A program made the position numbers and the translations under genes. From Nocardia rosealba (GTDB lineage Bacteria; Actinomycetota; Actinomycetes; Mycobacteriales; Mycobacteriaceae): a stretch of DNA of 64,000 nt. Under the pieces are notes generated by a model. It searched no databases. It worked only from the letters and a program-made list of their open reading frames with translations, and had not been told where the DNA came from. Below, in pieces: positions 16,190 to 25,271 of the stretch (its first letter is position 1; every line of letters starts with the position of its first letter). Location of the stretch: the NCBI RefSeq assembly GCF_020216065.1, contig NZ_JAIWNA010000001.1:1021398-1085397 (forward strand), written 5' to 3'.

Positions 16190-17137
16190 TCACCGAACCG
16201 TGGCGAAGTTGGCGCGATAGACACTCGGCGGCACACCGAGCTGACGGATCATGTGCTGGCGCAACGACTCCGCCGTCCCCATCCCGCTGTGCCGGGCGAC
16301 CAGTTCGATCGGCAAAGTCGTGGATTCGAGCAGTTCGCGCGCGCGATGAATGCGCTGATGCAGCAACCACTTCTGTGGACTGAGCCCGGTTTCCTCGTGG
16401 AACCGCCGGGTCAGCGTGCGCACACTGGTCCGGGCATGCGCGGCGAGATCGCGCAGCGACAGGGGAGTGTCGAGGCGCTGCATGGCCCAGGCGCGGGTGG
16501 CCGAGAGCGAGAGATCCTCGTCGGGCGGTAGTGCGGTGTCGACGAACTGGGCCTGCCCACCCGGCCGCACCGGCGTCACCACGGCGGCCCGGGCGGCCGC
16601 GTTGGCGACGGTGGCGCCGTAGTCGGTGCGGATCAGGTGCAGGCACAGGTCGATCCCGGCCGCGGCCCCCGCCGCCGTGGTGACCGGCCCGTCCTCGATG
16701 AACAGCGCATCGGCCCGCACCGAGACCAGCGGATATGCCGTGGCCAGTTCCTCGGCCAGCCCCCAATGCGTTGTGGCGGTGCGCCCGTCGAGCAACCCCG
16801 CCTGCGCGAGAACGAAGGCGCCGCTGCAGATCGAGGTGACGTGCACGCCACGTGCGACGGCGGCTCGCAGCGCGGCGAGGGTGACCGGGTCGGCGCCGGT
16901 GCGACTGCCGGTGCTCGGCACGATCACGGTGTCGGCCTCGTCGAGCACCGCCAGCCCGTGCCGGACGACCACGTCGAATCCGCCTGGCGTGGAGGGCAAT
17001 ACACCTGGTTCCGCCGTACACACCACCACCCGATACCCGGGTTCGCCGTCGACGAGCACCGAACCCATCAGGGTCTCGGGCATGGACAGGTCGAACGCCT
17101 TCACCGGCGCGACGGCGACCACCGCGATCGTCTTCAT
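16190..17137 (-). CDS. GlxA-type AraC regulator with DJ-1/PfpI domain
   Basis: Residues 1 to about 170 of this 315-aa protein form a class-I glutamine-amidotransferase-like (DJ-1/PfpI) domain with the nucleophile-elbow Cys in TSICSGAFVLAQAG. The C-terminus has two AraC helix-turn-helix motifs (SLRDLAAHARTSVRTLTRRF and ELVARHSGMGTAESLRQHM). Such regulators sense unknown small ligands. The ATG at 17137 follows an AAGGA site. It is divergent from the epimerase-like gene at 17235, its probable target. Confidence 0.88.
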   Translation of the reverse strand: MKTIAVVAVAPVKAFDLSMPETLMGSVLVDGEPGYRVVVCTAEPGVLPSTPGGFDVVVRHGLAVLDEADTVIVPSTGSRTGADPVTLAALRAAVARGVHVTSICSGAFVLAQAGLLDGRTATTHWGLAEELATAYPLVSVRADALFIEDGPVTTAAGAAAGIDLCLHLIRTDYGATVANAAARAAVVTPVRPGGQAQFVDTALPPDEDLSLSATRAWAMQRLDTPLSLRDLAAHARTSVRTLTRRFHEETGLSPQKWLLHQRIHRARELLESTTLPIELVARHSGMGTAESLRQHMIRQLGVPPSVYRANFATVR

Positions 17138-17234
17138 GGCCTGATCCTTGGGATAGCTGGCATTCCGGCCACTAGTGTAGCCCGGCCCAGCCCGGCATCG
17201 TTGGACGAAACATCCTGCTGGGAAAGGAAATACC

Positions 17235-18167
17235 GTGTCCTTGAATGTGATCGTCGGTCGTGGCGGCGTCGCGACAGCCACCGCACTGCTGCTCGCCGAA
17301 GCGGGGGAGCGGGTGCGCATGGTGAGCCGAGGCGGGCTCGGCCCCACCCACCCGAACGTGGAGCTGATCGCGCTCGACGCCACCGACACCGCCGCCCTGA
17401 CCGACCTCGCCCGTGGTGCCCGCACCGTCTTCAACTGCGCCATGCCCGCCTATCACACCTGGCCGGAAACCCTTCCGCCCCTGTTCGATTCGATCAGGGC
17501 GGCGACCGAAGCGGCCGGCGCCGACCTGGTGCTGCTCGGCAACCACTACGCCTACGGACCCGTGGAGGGCGTGGTGGACGAAACCGCCCCGCTCGCGGCC
17601 ACCGGTGCCAAGGGTCGTGTTCGCGCCCAGGTGTGGACCCACGCGCTCGACGCTCATCGGGCGGGCCGGGCCCGCGTCACCGAGGTGCGCGCGGGTCAGT
17701 TCGTCGGTGTCGGCGCCGTCTCCCTGTTCTCCCTGCTCGTGCAGCCCGCGGTCCTGGCGGGCGAACCCGCGAGCGTGCCGCAGGGCCTCGATCTCGCACA
17801 CGCGTTCACCGTCATCGACGACGCCGCACGGGCACTGGTCACCGTGGCCGGTGACGATCGTGCGTGGGGTCGCGCCTGGCACGCCCCGGTCGTCACGACG
17901 ACCATCCGTACCCTCGCGACCCGTCTCGCGGAGCTCGCGGACGCACCGGCCCCCGTGCTCACCGAGATGACCGACGACGAGATCCTCGAACTCGGCCGCG
18001 ACGACCCGTTCTGGCCCGAACTGCTGGAGACCGCGCACATGTTGCGCCGCGACTTCCTGGTCGACGACACAGCTGTGCGCACCACCTTCGGCCTCACCGC
18101 CACCGGCATCGACGACGTCCTCGCCGGCATCGTCCGCGCCGCCCGGGTACCGGCCGAAACGCCGTAG
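17235..18167 (+). CDS. NAD-dependent epimerase/dehydratase family protein
   Basis: The 310-aa Rossmann protein begins with VIVGRGGVATATALLLAEAG. This departs from the usual GxxGxxG only in its first spacing (G-R-G-G-V-A-T). The later LLGNHYAYGP and GQFVGVGA segments fit atypical extended SDRs. The Tyr of NHYAYGP may serve in catalysis, but a clean YxxxK is not visible. The GTG start has GGAAAGGAAA upstream. The substrate is unknown. It diverges from the GlxA-type regulator. Confidence 0.78.
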   Translation: MSLNVIVGRGGVATATALLLAEAGERVRMVSRGGLGPTHPNVELIALDATDTAALTDLARGARTVFNCAMPAYHTWPETLPPLFDSIRAATEAAGADLVLLGNHYAYGPVEGVVDETAPLAATGAKGRVRAQVWTHALDAHRAGRARVTEVRAGQFVGVGAVSLFSLLVQPAVLAGEPASVPQGLDLAHAFTVIDDAARALVTVAGDDRAWGRAWHAPVVTTTIRTLATRLAELADAPAPVLTEMTDDEILELGRDDPFWPELLETAHMLRRDFLVDDTAVRTTFGLTATGIDDVLAGIVRAARVPAETP

Positions 18168-18245
18168 CCCACCCATATCGGACGACACGGACACAATCGC
18201 GGTCAATGCAGGGTATCTATGGATCGATGCGGCACACTCGTGCGC

Positions 18246-19211
18246 ATGCGTCGGCTGTTGTGCTGTCTGCTCGTCTTGCTCGGCTGCGGTGTGGCCTACT
18301 CACCTGCGGCATCGGCGAATTCATCGATCCTCGAGGTCCGGCCGCTCGGCGGCAGGCAATTCGAGGTCGTCGTCCATTCGGCGGCGATGAACCGGCCGAT
18401 CACCCTGTGGATGTCGCATCCCGGTCCGGGCGCGCCCGCGCTGTATCTGCTCAATGCCGTCGACGGCGGGGAGAGCGGCGGGCCGTGGATGCGGCGCACC
18501 GATGTGGTCGACTTCTTCGCCGACAAGCCGGTGAATGTGATCGTCCCGATCGGCGGCCGGGCCAGCATGTACACCGACTGGCAACGTGACGACCCGGTTC
18601 TCGGCCGCAACAAGTGGACCACCTTCCTCACCAGCGAGCTGCCCCCGCTGCTCGACGACCGCTTCGGCATGACCGGCGCCAACGGTGTCGCGGGACTGTC
18701 GATGTCGGCCACGTCGGCGCTGAACCTGGCCATCGCCGCGCCGGGCCGCTACCGCGCAGTCGGCGCCTTCAGCGGGTGCACGCAGACCGCGAATCCGCTG
18801 GCCCAGACCCTCGTCCGCTCCCAGCTCGCCACCTTCGGCGCCAATGCCGACAACATGTGGGGCGGACCGGGTGACCCGGCGTGGGTGGCCAACGATCCGG
18901 TGCTGCACGCGGATCGGTTGCGTGGCACCTCGGTGTACCTGTCCTCGGGCAACGGTGCCCCCGGCCCGCACGAGGCGCTCAACGATCCGAGCATCGCGGG
19001 CAATGTCGGTGTGCTGCTCGACCGGGTCCTGGTCGGCGGCACCATGGAAGCCGTCGTCGGCAGCTGCTCGGGACCGCTGGTCGGTCGCCTCGGTCAGCTC
19101 GGTATCCCCGCCGATGTCCGGTTCCGGGCCGCGGGCACGCACGCCTGGCCGTACTGGCAGGACGACGTGCACGACTCCTGGCCGATGTTCGCCGCCGCCC
19201 TCGGCATCTGA
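18246..19211 (+). CDS. Secreted antigen-85-like esterase/mycolyltransferase
   Basis: This protein of about 321 aa has a cleavable signal (MRRLLCCLLVLLGCGVAYSPAASA). An alpha/beta-hydrolase follows, with the nucleophile motif GLSMSAT and a C-terminal HAWPYWQDDVHDSW holding the catalytic His. This matches the esterase D/antigen 85 family, which transfers mycolic acids to trehalose or arabinogalactan in mycolata. Sequence alone does not separate true mycolyltransferases from related esterases. The ATG at 18246 sets the signal peptide directly at the N-terminus. A 20-bp hairpin terminator follows. Confidence 0.8.
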   Translation: MRRLLCCLLVLLGCGVAYSPAASANSSILEVRPLGGRQFEVVVHSAAMNRPITLWMSHPGPGAPALYLLNAVDGGESGGPWMRRTDVVDFFADKPVNVIVPIGGRASMYTDWQRDDPVLGRNKWTTFLTSELPPLLDDRFGMTGANGVAGLSMSATSALNLAIAAPGRYRAVGAFSGCTQTANPLAQTLVRSQLATFGANADNMWGGPGDPAWVANDPVLHADRLRGTSVYLSSGNGAPGPHEALNDPSIAGNVGVLLDRVLVGGTMEAVVGSCSGPLVGRLGQLGIPADVRFRAAGTHAWPYWQDDVHDSWPMFAAALGI

Positions 19212-19214
19212 ACC

Positions 19215-19259
19215 ACACGACGACGGCCGCCACGCAGCACGTGGCGGCCGTCGTCGTGT
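19215..19259. terminator. Strong bidirectional hairpin terminator
   Basis: A perfect 20-bp stem (19215-19234 with 19240-19259) and a CAGCA loop fill the gap between the convergent esterase and secreted-protein genes. There is no long T-run. Confidence 0.8.
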
Positions 19260-19265
19260 CCGCGG

Positions 19266-19694
19266 CTAGCTCGCCGAACCGGTGAGCAGTCCGCCCAGGT
19301 CGGCGGAGCCGGTGCCGCCACCGTCGGGCGGGGTGGTCGGCTTCTCGGAGACCTGCACGGTGACGGTCTTGGAGCTGATGAGTTCCTGCACCGCCTTGAT
19401 CTCGTGGGCGCCGGGCGTGGACGGTGTCCAGCTGATGGTCGCCTTGCCGTCCCTGACCGCAACCGGCTCGCCGATCTGCGTGCCGTTGTCGGTGAAGGTC
19501 ACCTTGAACAGGAACGAGGTGGCGGTGACGTCGGCCGTCACGGTGTAGGGAGTGCCCACGTAGTGGGTGGTGCCGCTCACCGCGATGCTCTGGACGAGCG
19601 CCGAGGCCTGCGGTGCCGTCAGCACGGCGGCCGCCGCGATCGCGGTGAAAGCCGTGAGGCCGAAGCCGGTGCGCCGTGCCTGGTAGGTCTGCAT
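19266..19694 (-). CDS. Secreted Ig-like domain protein
   Basis: The N-terminus of this 142-aa protein (RRTGFGLTAFTAIAAAAVLTAPQASA) is a clear signal peptide cut after about residue 32. The mature part is a beta-rich single domain with YVGTPYTVTADV and a WTPSTPGAHEIKAVQ segment, as in bacterial Ig-like repeats. A Pro/Gly-rich tail (TTPPDGGGTGSADLGG) ends it. The function is unknown; surface or secreted actinobacterial proteins of this type are common. A GGAG-type site precedes the ATG. Confidence 0.72.
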   Translation of the reverse strand: MQTYQARRTGFGLTAFTAIAAAAVLTAPQASALVQSIAVSGTTHYVGTPYTVTADVTATSFLFKVTFTDNGTQIGEPVAVRDGKATISWTPSTPGAHEIKAVQELISSKTVTVQVSEKPTTPPDGGGTGSADLGGLLTGSAS

Positions 19695-19841
19695 GGTGTT
19701 CTCCTGTGTCGAGCTGTGGTGAGCGCGAGATTAGCCAGTCGGTTCGGCCGCGGTCCGCAAAACAGAAAAAGAGGTGTTTAAAATTTGGGGAGCCGGGAAA
19801 GCCGGGCGCAATCTGTCGGTGTCCCGGCGCATACTCGGCCC

Positions 19842-20174
19842 ATGGCATACGACGAGGAACTCGCCGAGCGGATCCGGGAGATCGTCTACCCTCGGGCCGA
19901 TCTCGCCGAGAAGAAGATGTTCGGTGGGCTCGCGTTCCTGATCGGCGGCAACATGGCCGTCGCCGCCAGCGGACAGGGCGGGTTGCTGGTGCGTGTGGAC
20001 CCGGCCGAAGGCGACGCGCTGCTCGACGGATCCGCGGTGTCGCCGATGGTGATGGGTGGCCGCGAGCTCAGCGGCTGGTTACGCGTCAGCGCCGAGGCGG
20101 TCGATGACGATGCGTCGCTGCGGGACTGGGTGACCCGCGGCGTCGCCTTCGCCGAAGCGCTGCCCAGCAAATAG
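19842..20174 (+). CDS. TfoX N-terminal domain protein
   Basis: This 110-aa protein is a single TfoX_N domain with the hallmark KKMFGGLAFLIGGNM and a later LLVRVDP segment. TfoX is a competence regulator in gamma-proteobacteria, but stand-alone TfoX_N proteins of actinobacteria have no proven role. The ATG at 19842 matches the usual N-terminus (AYDEELAERIREIV). An upstream in-frame ATG at 19785 adds non-conserved sequence. The preceding gap has an AT-rich GTTTAAAATTT. Confidence 0.8.
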   Translation: MAYDEELAERIREIVYPRADLAEKKMFGGLAFLIGGNMAVAASGQGGLLVRVDPAEGDALLDGSAVSPMVMGGRELSGWLRVSAEAVDDDASLRDWVTRGVAFAEALPSK

Positions 20175-20242
20175 TCGGCCACCGCCGATTTCACCCGCCT
20201 CGGGTGAGGTGCGAACCGGGCACGAACTGCCAGACTGACACC

Positions 20243-20458
20243 ATGTCCGGGCCGCTGCGCTATCAATTCGTCCTCGAGGGCGAACTGTCCGATCGTGTGC
20301 TGGCGGCGTTTCCCGAGCTCATTCCCAGCGATCATGCGGCGGCCGGGACAACGACGCTGTTCGGCACGCTCGCCGACAGCACCGCTGTGCGGGGGATTCT
20401 CGCGCGCATCGACACCCTCGGTCTCACGCTGCTCGAGATGTCTCGCCTGCCCGACTGA
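20243..20458 (+). CDS. Small conserved-looking hypothetical protein
   Basis: This 71-aa protein is acidic with an alternating strand-helix pattern (LRYQFVLEGELSDRVLAAF … ARIDTLGLTLLEMSRLP) that looks like a small ferredoxin-like or ACT-like fold. Codon use is normal for the genome. I do not recognise a named family, and no cofactor motif is visible. It lies 68 bp after the TfoX-like gene on the same strand. Confidence 0.6.
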   Translation: MSGPLRYQFVLEGELSDRVLAAFPELIPSDHAAAGTTTLFGTLADSTAVRGILARIDTLGLTLLEMSRLPD

Positions 20459-20613
20459 GGTGGCGGGGCGGGCCACGCAAAGAGCCTGCGTCGATCTGGT
20501 AACGAGCACGTCGAGATGTCGTCACCAGCAAACTCGTGGCGCCCGAGTGGCCTACCGTCGAACTCGCACACGATGTCGGGGGCAGGTGAGAACTCGAGTT
20601 CAGGAGGCTCGTG

Positions 20614-23172
20614 ATGGCACGCTCCGCGATAGCTGTGGCCGGCCGTGGGACCGAGGACCGAGTTCCCGAACTGTCTTTCGCTCCCGTCCGCTGTGACGCG
20701 GCGACCGCGGCCTTCGACTGCGCCCGCACCGCGCCGGGGCACGTCGTACTGGTGTGCGGACCGGCAGGCAGCGGCAAGACCGTGGCCATGGTCGACTGGG
20801 TGAACACCGCTCGGCCCGCGCCGCGGCTGGCCTGGTTGACGGTGAGCACCAGCCCCGGCGCCGACCTGCTCGCCGCCGTTGCCCGGGCGCTCGACCCGAC
20901 GGCCGCGACCGTTCCCGACGGTGTCCTTCGCACGCCTGCCGACCGCGCCGCCGACCTCGTCGCCGCACTCGCCGACACCGAGGAGACGGTCCTCGTCATC
21001 GACGATGTCCACCTGCTCACCGACCCGCTGCAACTCGCGGGTCTGGAGTACCTGCTCACCCGGTTGCCGCCGAAGATCACCGCGCTGCTCGGTGGCCGTT
21101 TCGAACCGCCGCTGCGCTGGCACGTGCTCGACCTGGCGGGCAGGCTCACCCGCCTCGGCGCGACCGAGCTGGCCATGCCGCCGGATCGCGTCGCCCAGCT
21201 GCTGGCCCAGCACGACTGCCACCTCGACGACACCGAACTCGCCGCCCTGCACGAGCTCACCCGCGGCTGGGCCGCACTGGTCCGGATCGCCGCCATCTCG
21301 CTGGGCACCGACGACCGGAGCACCGCCCTCACCGCGCTTGCCGCACCGACCCACGCGGTCGCCGACTTCCTCTTCGCCGAACTCATCGAGACGCTGCCCC
21401 CACGCACCGTCGAATTCCTGCTCACCACAGCCGTTCCCACCCGGTTCTGTCTGCCGATGGCCGAGGAACTGCTCGGCCTGGACGCGTCGCGCATCCTCGA
21501 CGAACTACTGCGTGCCAGTTTCCCGTTGCACACGGTCGCCACCGACGGACAGCTCTGGTACACCTATCACCCGCTGCTGCGCGCCTACCTGCTGGCCGAG
21601 GCCGCGCACACCAGGGCCGAACGCCTGCCGGGGTTGCACCGTCACCTCGCCGAGTGGTTCACCGGCGCCGCCCTGCCCGGGTGCGCACTGGACCATGTGC
21701 TTGCCGAACCGGGTGCGCCGGGGCTGGCGTCGTTCCTGTGGGAGTGGGGCGTACGGATGGTGCTCGACGGCAGGGGGCATCTGCTGTTGCACGCTCTGGA
21801 TCAGGTACCCGGTCTGTCGGACGACACGTTCGTCGGGTTGTTGCGCGCCGCCGTCGCGGTGGAAGACGGTGAGATCGCCGCGGCGGAAGTGTATTTGGAG
21901 GCGGCCCATGTGGGTTCGTGGCCGGGGTCGGCACTGGTTCCGGCCGAGTGGATCGCCGCCCTCGATCATGCGGTGAGCGCGGGTGTGGCTGTGCTGGCGG
22001 GTGATTCGGCGTCCATGCGGTGGCCGTTGCCGCCGGTCACCGGGCAAACCGATCTCGACTGCTATGTGGCGCTGCACTGCGGTGCGGCCGAAGTGTTCGG
22101 CGGCCGGATCGTCAGCGGCACAGCGGCTTTGCGGCATGCGGTCGTGTACGCCGAGGAGGCAGGACTCGGACGCGTCGCGGTGCGGGCACGCACCGCGGTC
22201 GCGGCGGCATCGGGGATCACGGGCCGGGTCGGCGAGCTGCGGGTGCTGGCCGCACAGGCCCTCGAATGCGCTGATCGCTACGGGCTCACCGGGTCGTCGG
22301 AGGCCGCGATGGCCCGGGTGACCGCCGCCTACGGCGCGCACCGGCAGGGTTGCGCTTACGGCAAGCCGCTGCCCGACCTGTCGGCCGACGACCTGACCAC
22401 GCCGGCCCTGCTGCGACAGGCCCGCATCGTCATCGGCGTCCTCACCTTCGACGACACCGTCGACCGTGCCGCCGCGGCCACGATGCTGAGCAGACGCCTG
22501 CACCACCTGCTCGACGATGCCCCGGCGCTGCTCGGCGCCGGAAACCTCGTCACCGAGGTGCTGTGGCTGCTGCTGCGGGTGCATGCCAAGGTCGAGGCAC
22601 GCGCCCTCGTCGACCACGCGACCCGGGTGCTCGGCAAGACCGTGGACACCCAGTTGGCCGAAGCCGCCCTCGCCCTGCACACCCAGCGCCCGGCCGCCGT
22701 CCTGCCGCTGCTGACGCCGCTGGTGGGCGAGGTCACCGACGGTCAGGCCGTGGCCGCATGGCTGCTCATCGCGGTCGCCGCCGATCATCTCGATCGCCCG
22801 CGCAAGGTCGAGGACGCCTTCGAGCAGGCCCTGGCCCACGCGAGTGGGGAACACCTGATCCGCCCGTTCCTCGACGTGCCCGGTGCCGCCGAACTGCTCG
22901 ACCGGCTGGGTTCGCACTTCGGTCGCTACGACGCCTTCGTCGACCACGTGCGCGCCCACCGGGGCGCCATGGCCGACGCACCACGGCTCACCGACACCGA
23001 ACTCGTTGTGCTGCGCCGTCTTCCGTCGGGGCTGACCGCCACCAGCATCGCCGCCGACCTCGGCGTCTCGGTGAACACGGTGAAGACGCACCTGCGCGGC
23101 ATCTACCAGAAGCTCGGTGTGAACGCGCGCGGTGCGGCCATCGCGCAGGCGCGGTGCGTCGGCCTGCTCTGA
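20614..23172 (+). CDS. Large STAND ATPase LuxR-family regulator (MalT/LAL-like)
   Basis: The N-terminal NTPase of this 852-aa protein has Walker A GPAGSGKT at 49-56 and Walker B TVLVIDDVHLL near 130. A long helical middle, TPR-like, follows. A C-terminal LuxR helix-turn-helix has LTDTELVVLRRLPSGLTA and SVNTVKTHLRGIYQKLG. MalT-type proteins oligomerise when bound to inducer and ATP. AGGAGG at about 20601-20606 favours the ATG at 20614 over the GTG at 20611. It is not clearly paired with a target gene, and it converges on the TetR gene with a 3-bp gap. Confidence 0.9.
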   Translation: MARSAIAVAGRGTEDRVPELSFAPVRCDAATAAFDCARTAPGHVVLVCGPAGSGKTVAMVDWVNTARPAPRLAWLTVSTSPGADLLAAVARALDPTAATVPDGVLRTPADRAADLVAALADTEETVLVIDDVHLLTDPLQLAGLEYLLTRLPPKITALLGGRFEPPLRWHVLDLAGRLTRLGATELAMPPDRVAQLLAQHDCHLDDTELAALHELTRGWAALVRIAAISLGTDDRSTALTALAAPTHAVADFLFAELIETLPPRTVEFLLTTAVPTRFCLPMAEELLGLDASRILDELLRASFPLHTVATDGQLWYTYHPLLRAYLLAEAAHTRAERLPGLHRHLAEWFTGAALPGCALDHVLAEPGAPGLASFLWEWGVRMVLDGRGHLLLHALDQVPGLSDDTFVGLLRAAVAVEDGEIAAAEVYLEAAHVGSWPGSALVPAEWIAALDHAVSAGVAVLAGDSASMRWPLPPVTGQTDLDCYVALHCGAAEVFGGRIVSGTAALRHAVVYAEEAGLGRVAVRARTAVAAASGITGRVGELRVLAAQALECADRYGLTGSSEAAMARVTAAYGAHRQGCAYGKPLPDLSADDLTTPALLRQARIVIGVLTFDDTVDRAAAATMLSRRLHHLLDDAPALLGAGNLVTEVLWLLLRVHAKVEARALVDHATRVLGKTVDTQLAEAALALHTQRPAAVLPLLTPLVGEVTDGQAVAAWLLIAVAADHLDRPRKVEDAFEQALAHASGEHLIRPFLDVPGAAELLDRLGSHFGRYDAFVDHVRAHRGAMADAPRLTDTELVVLRRLPSGLTATSIAADLGVSVNTVKTHLRGIYQKLGVNARGAAIAQARCVGLL

Positions 23173-23175
23173 GTT

Positions 23176-23820
23176 TCACGGGGCGCGCAGCGCCGGGAAC
23201 CAGACGTCGGTGAGGACTTCGGCGGCCTGTTCGGCGGTCACGTCGATGGTGCCCTGCATGGCCCAGCGGGTGAAGAACCGCTCGAGCTGGGCGACGAGCA
23301 GTTCGATCCGTAACCGGGCTTCGTCGCGCCGGTCCTCGGGCCAGCGGGCCAGGTAGTCCGGCATGCTGTCGGCCAGCGTCATGATGCCCTCGCGGGCCAG
23401 CCTGCGGAATTCCGGTTCCACCGCGGTGGCCTCGTCCCAGGCCGGCAGCATGTCCTTGTTCACGAAGAACCAGTCGATGGCGCGCGCCATCCAGTCCGCG
23501 AACGCCGCGCGCGATCCGGTGGTGAGCACGCGGTCGAGGTCGGCGTAGACCATCCGGACGCTGGTGAGCGTGCCCTGGTTGGCGATGGCGCGCAGCACCT
23601 CGGGTTTACCGGCGAAATGCAGGTAGAAGGTGGCCCGGCTGCAGCCCGCGGCGGCGGCGATGTCGTCGACCCGGACCGAGGAATAGCCGCGGGTCTCGAA
23701 CAGTGTGCGCGCGGTGTCGACGATGCGTGCCGTGGTCAGGCGCTTGTGTTCCTCACGCAGCGAGCCCCGCTGGGCGGTGGGTTCCGGCGACATGAGGCCC
23801 ATCGTAGACGGCATGCTCAT
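23176..23820 (-). CDS. TetR-family repressor of the monooxygenase operon
   Basis: This protein of up to 214 aa has a TetR helix-turn-helix at about 30-76 (RIVDTARTLFETRGYSSVRVDDIAAAAGCSRATFYLHFAGK) and an all-helical ligand domain. Several in-frame ATGs are possible. The one at 23820 overlaps the operator dyad, so one of the downstream ATGs (for example at 23814) may be the true start. It is divergent from the monooxygenase/esterase/CoA-ligase genes and is very probably their repressor. Confidence 0.88.
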   Translation of the reverse strand: MSMPSTMGLMSPEPTAQRGSLREEHKRLTTARIVDTARTLFETRGYSSVRVDDIAAAAGCSRATFYLHFAGKPEVLRAIANQGTLTSVRMVYADLDRVLTTGSRAAFADWMARAIDWFFVNKDMLPAWDEATAVEPEFRRLAREGIMTLADSMPDYLARWPEDRRDEARLRIELLVAQLERFFTRWAMQGTIDVTAEQAAEVLTDVWFPALRAP

Positions 23821-23844
23821 TCGCTGGACGCTGTGTCCAGCGAA
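23820..23844. promoter_or_regulatory. TetR operator palindrome
   Basis: Two perfect 10-bp arms, TTCGCTGGAC (23820-23829) and GTCCAGCGAA (23835-23844), flank GCTGT. The site sits at the tetR 5' end and 57 bp before the monooxygenase ATG, which fits joint repression of both directions. Confidence 0.75.
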
Positions 23845-23900
23845 CCGCTATCGTGTGGTGCGGGTCACGTCGGCGAGCGTGAGTCGATGAGGAGTCGTGC

Positions 23901-25271
23901 ATGAATACATCGGAGCTGCCGAGGGTTTGCGTCATCGGGGCGGGCCCGTCGGGTATCACGGCGGCCAAACGCCTTGCCGAGTACGGCATTCCGTTCGTCT
24001 GTTACGAGGCGTCCGACGAGGTGGGTGGCAATTGGTACTACCGCAATCCCAACGGCATGTCGGCCTGCTATCAGAGCCTGCACATCGATACGTCCAAGTA
24101 CCGCTTGCAGTTCGAGGACTTCCCCGCGCCCGCGGACTGGCCGGACTTTCCGCACCATTCGCAACTGCACCAGTACTTCAAGGACTACGTCGACCATTTC
24201 GGCCTGCGCGAGCGGATCAGGTTCAACGCGCTGGTCACCGCCGCCGAGCGGGCCGACGACGGCCGCTGGCTGGTGACGGCGGCCGGTGACACCGAGGTCT
24301 TCGACGCCCTGATCGTCTGCAACGGCCACCACTGGGACCCCCGGATGCCGGAATATCCCGGTGATTTCGACGGTGTGCTCATGCACAGCCACGCCTACAA
24401 CGACCCGTTCGATCCCATCGACATGCGTGGCAAGCGCATCGTGGTGGTCGGCATGGGCAATTCCGGGCTCGATATCGCCTCGGAACTGTCCCAGCGTTTC
24501 CTGGCCGAACGGCTGTTCGTGTCGGCTCGGCGCGGGGTATGGGTGCTGCCGAAATACGTGCGCGGTCAGGTGGGTGACCGGCGGTCGATGCCCAAGTGGA
24601 TGCCGCCGAAGGTCGCGCTGAAACTCAAGCAGCGCTTCGTGCGCAAGAATCGCGGTCTGATGCAGAACTACGGTCTGCCCGCACCGGATCACGAACCGTT
24701 CGAGGCGCACCCGTCGGCGAGTGAGGAATTCCTGCACCGCGCCGGCTGTGGTGATGTGGAATGCAAACCCGCCATCACCCGGCTCGACGGTGACACCGTC
24801 CATTTCGCCGACGGCTCGAGCGAACAGGTCGACGTGGTGCTGTGCGCCACCGGCTATCACATCAGCTTCCCGTTCTTCACCGATCCGTCGCTGGTGCCGG
24901 ACAGCGACAACCGGTTCCCGCTGTTCCAGATGATGATGCGGCCCGCGGTGGACAATCTGTTCTATCTCGGTCTGGCACAACCGACTCCGACACTGGTCAA
25001 CTTCGCCGAACAGCAGACCAAGCTGGTCGCCGCCTACCTCACCGGCCGCTATCACCTGCCCTCGCGGGCCGAGATGGACGCCGAGGTCGACGAGCGGCTC
25101 GATGCCCGCGCCGGCCGGTACTACGATTCGCCGCGCCACACCATCCAGGTCGAATTCGAGCCGTACGTCCGCGGGCTGACCAAGGAGCTCGAGCGCGGGG
25201 CCAAACGTGCCGCGGCCGCGGGCAATACGTTGCCGGTACCCGCCCGCGCCCAGGCCGAGGCCAGCCGATGA
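23901..25271 (+). CDS. Flavin-containing monooxygenase (FMO/Baeyer-Villiger-like)
   Basis: This 456-aa class-B flavoprotein has the FAD site GAGPSG at 13-18 and the NADPH site GMGNSG at 184-189. The family fingerprint F156-x-G-x3-H162-x3-Y166 has the Tyr ending typical of FMOs rather than the Trp of type I Baeyer-Villiger enzymes. It should use NADPH and O2 to oxygenate a carbonyl, N or S compound. GGAG-type sequence precedes the ATG. The stop overlaps the esterase start by ATGA, and a CoA ligase follows, so a ketone or aldehyde substrate is plausible. Confidence 0.88.
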   Translation: MNTSELPRVCVIGAGPSGITAAKRLAEYGIPFVCYEASDEVGGNWYYRNPNGMSACYQSLHIDTSKYRLQFEDFPAPADWPDFPHHSQLHQYFKDYVDHFGLRERIRFNALVTAAERADDGRWLVTAAGDTEVFDALIVCNGHHWDPRMPEYPGDFDGVLMHSHAYNDPFDPIDMRGKRIVVVGMGNSGLDIASELSQRFLAERLFVSARRGVWVLPKYVRGQVGDRRSMPKWMPPKVALKLKQRFVRKNRGLMQNYGLPAPDHEPFEAHPSASEEFLHRAGCGDVECKPAITRLDGDTVHFADGSSEQVDVVLCATGYHISFPFFTDPSLVPDSDNRFPLFQMMMRPAVDNLFYLGLAQPTPTLVNFAEQQTKLVAAYLTGRYHLPSRAEMDAEVDERLDARAGRYYDSPRHTIQVEFEPYVRGLTKELERGAKRAAAAGNTLPVPARAQAEASR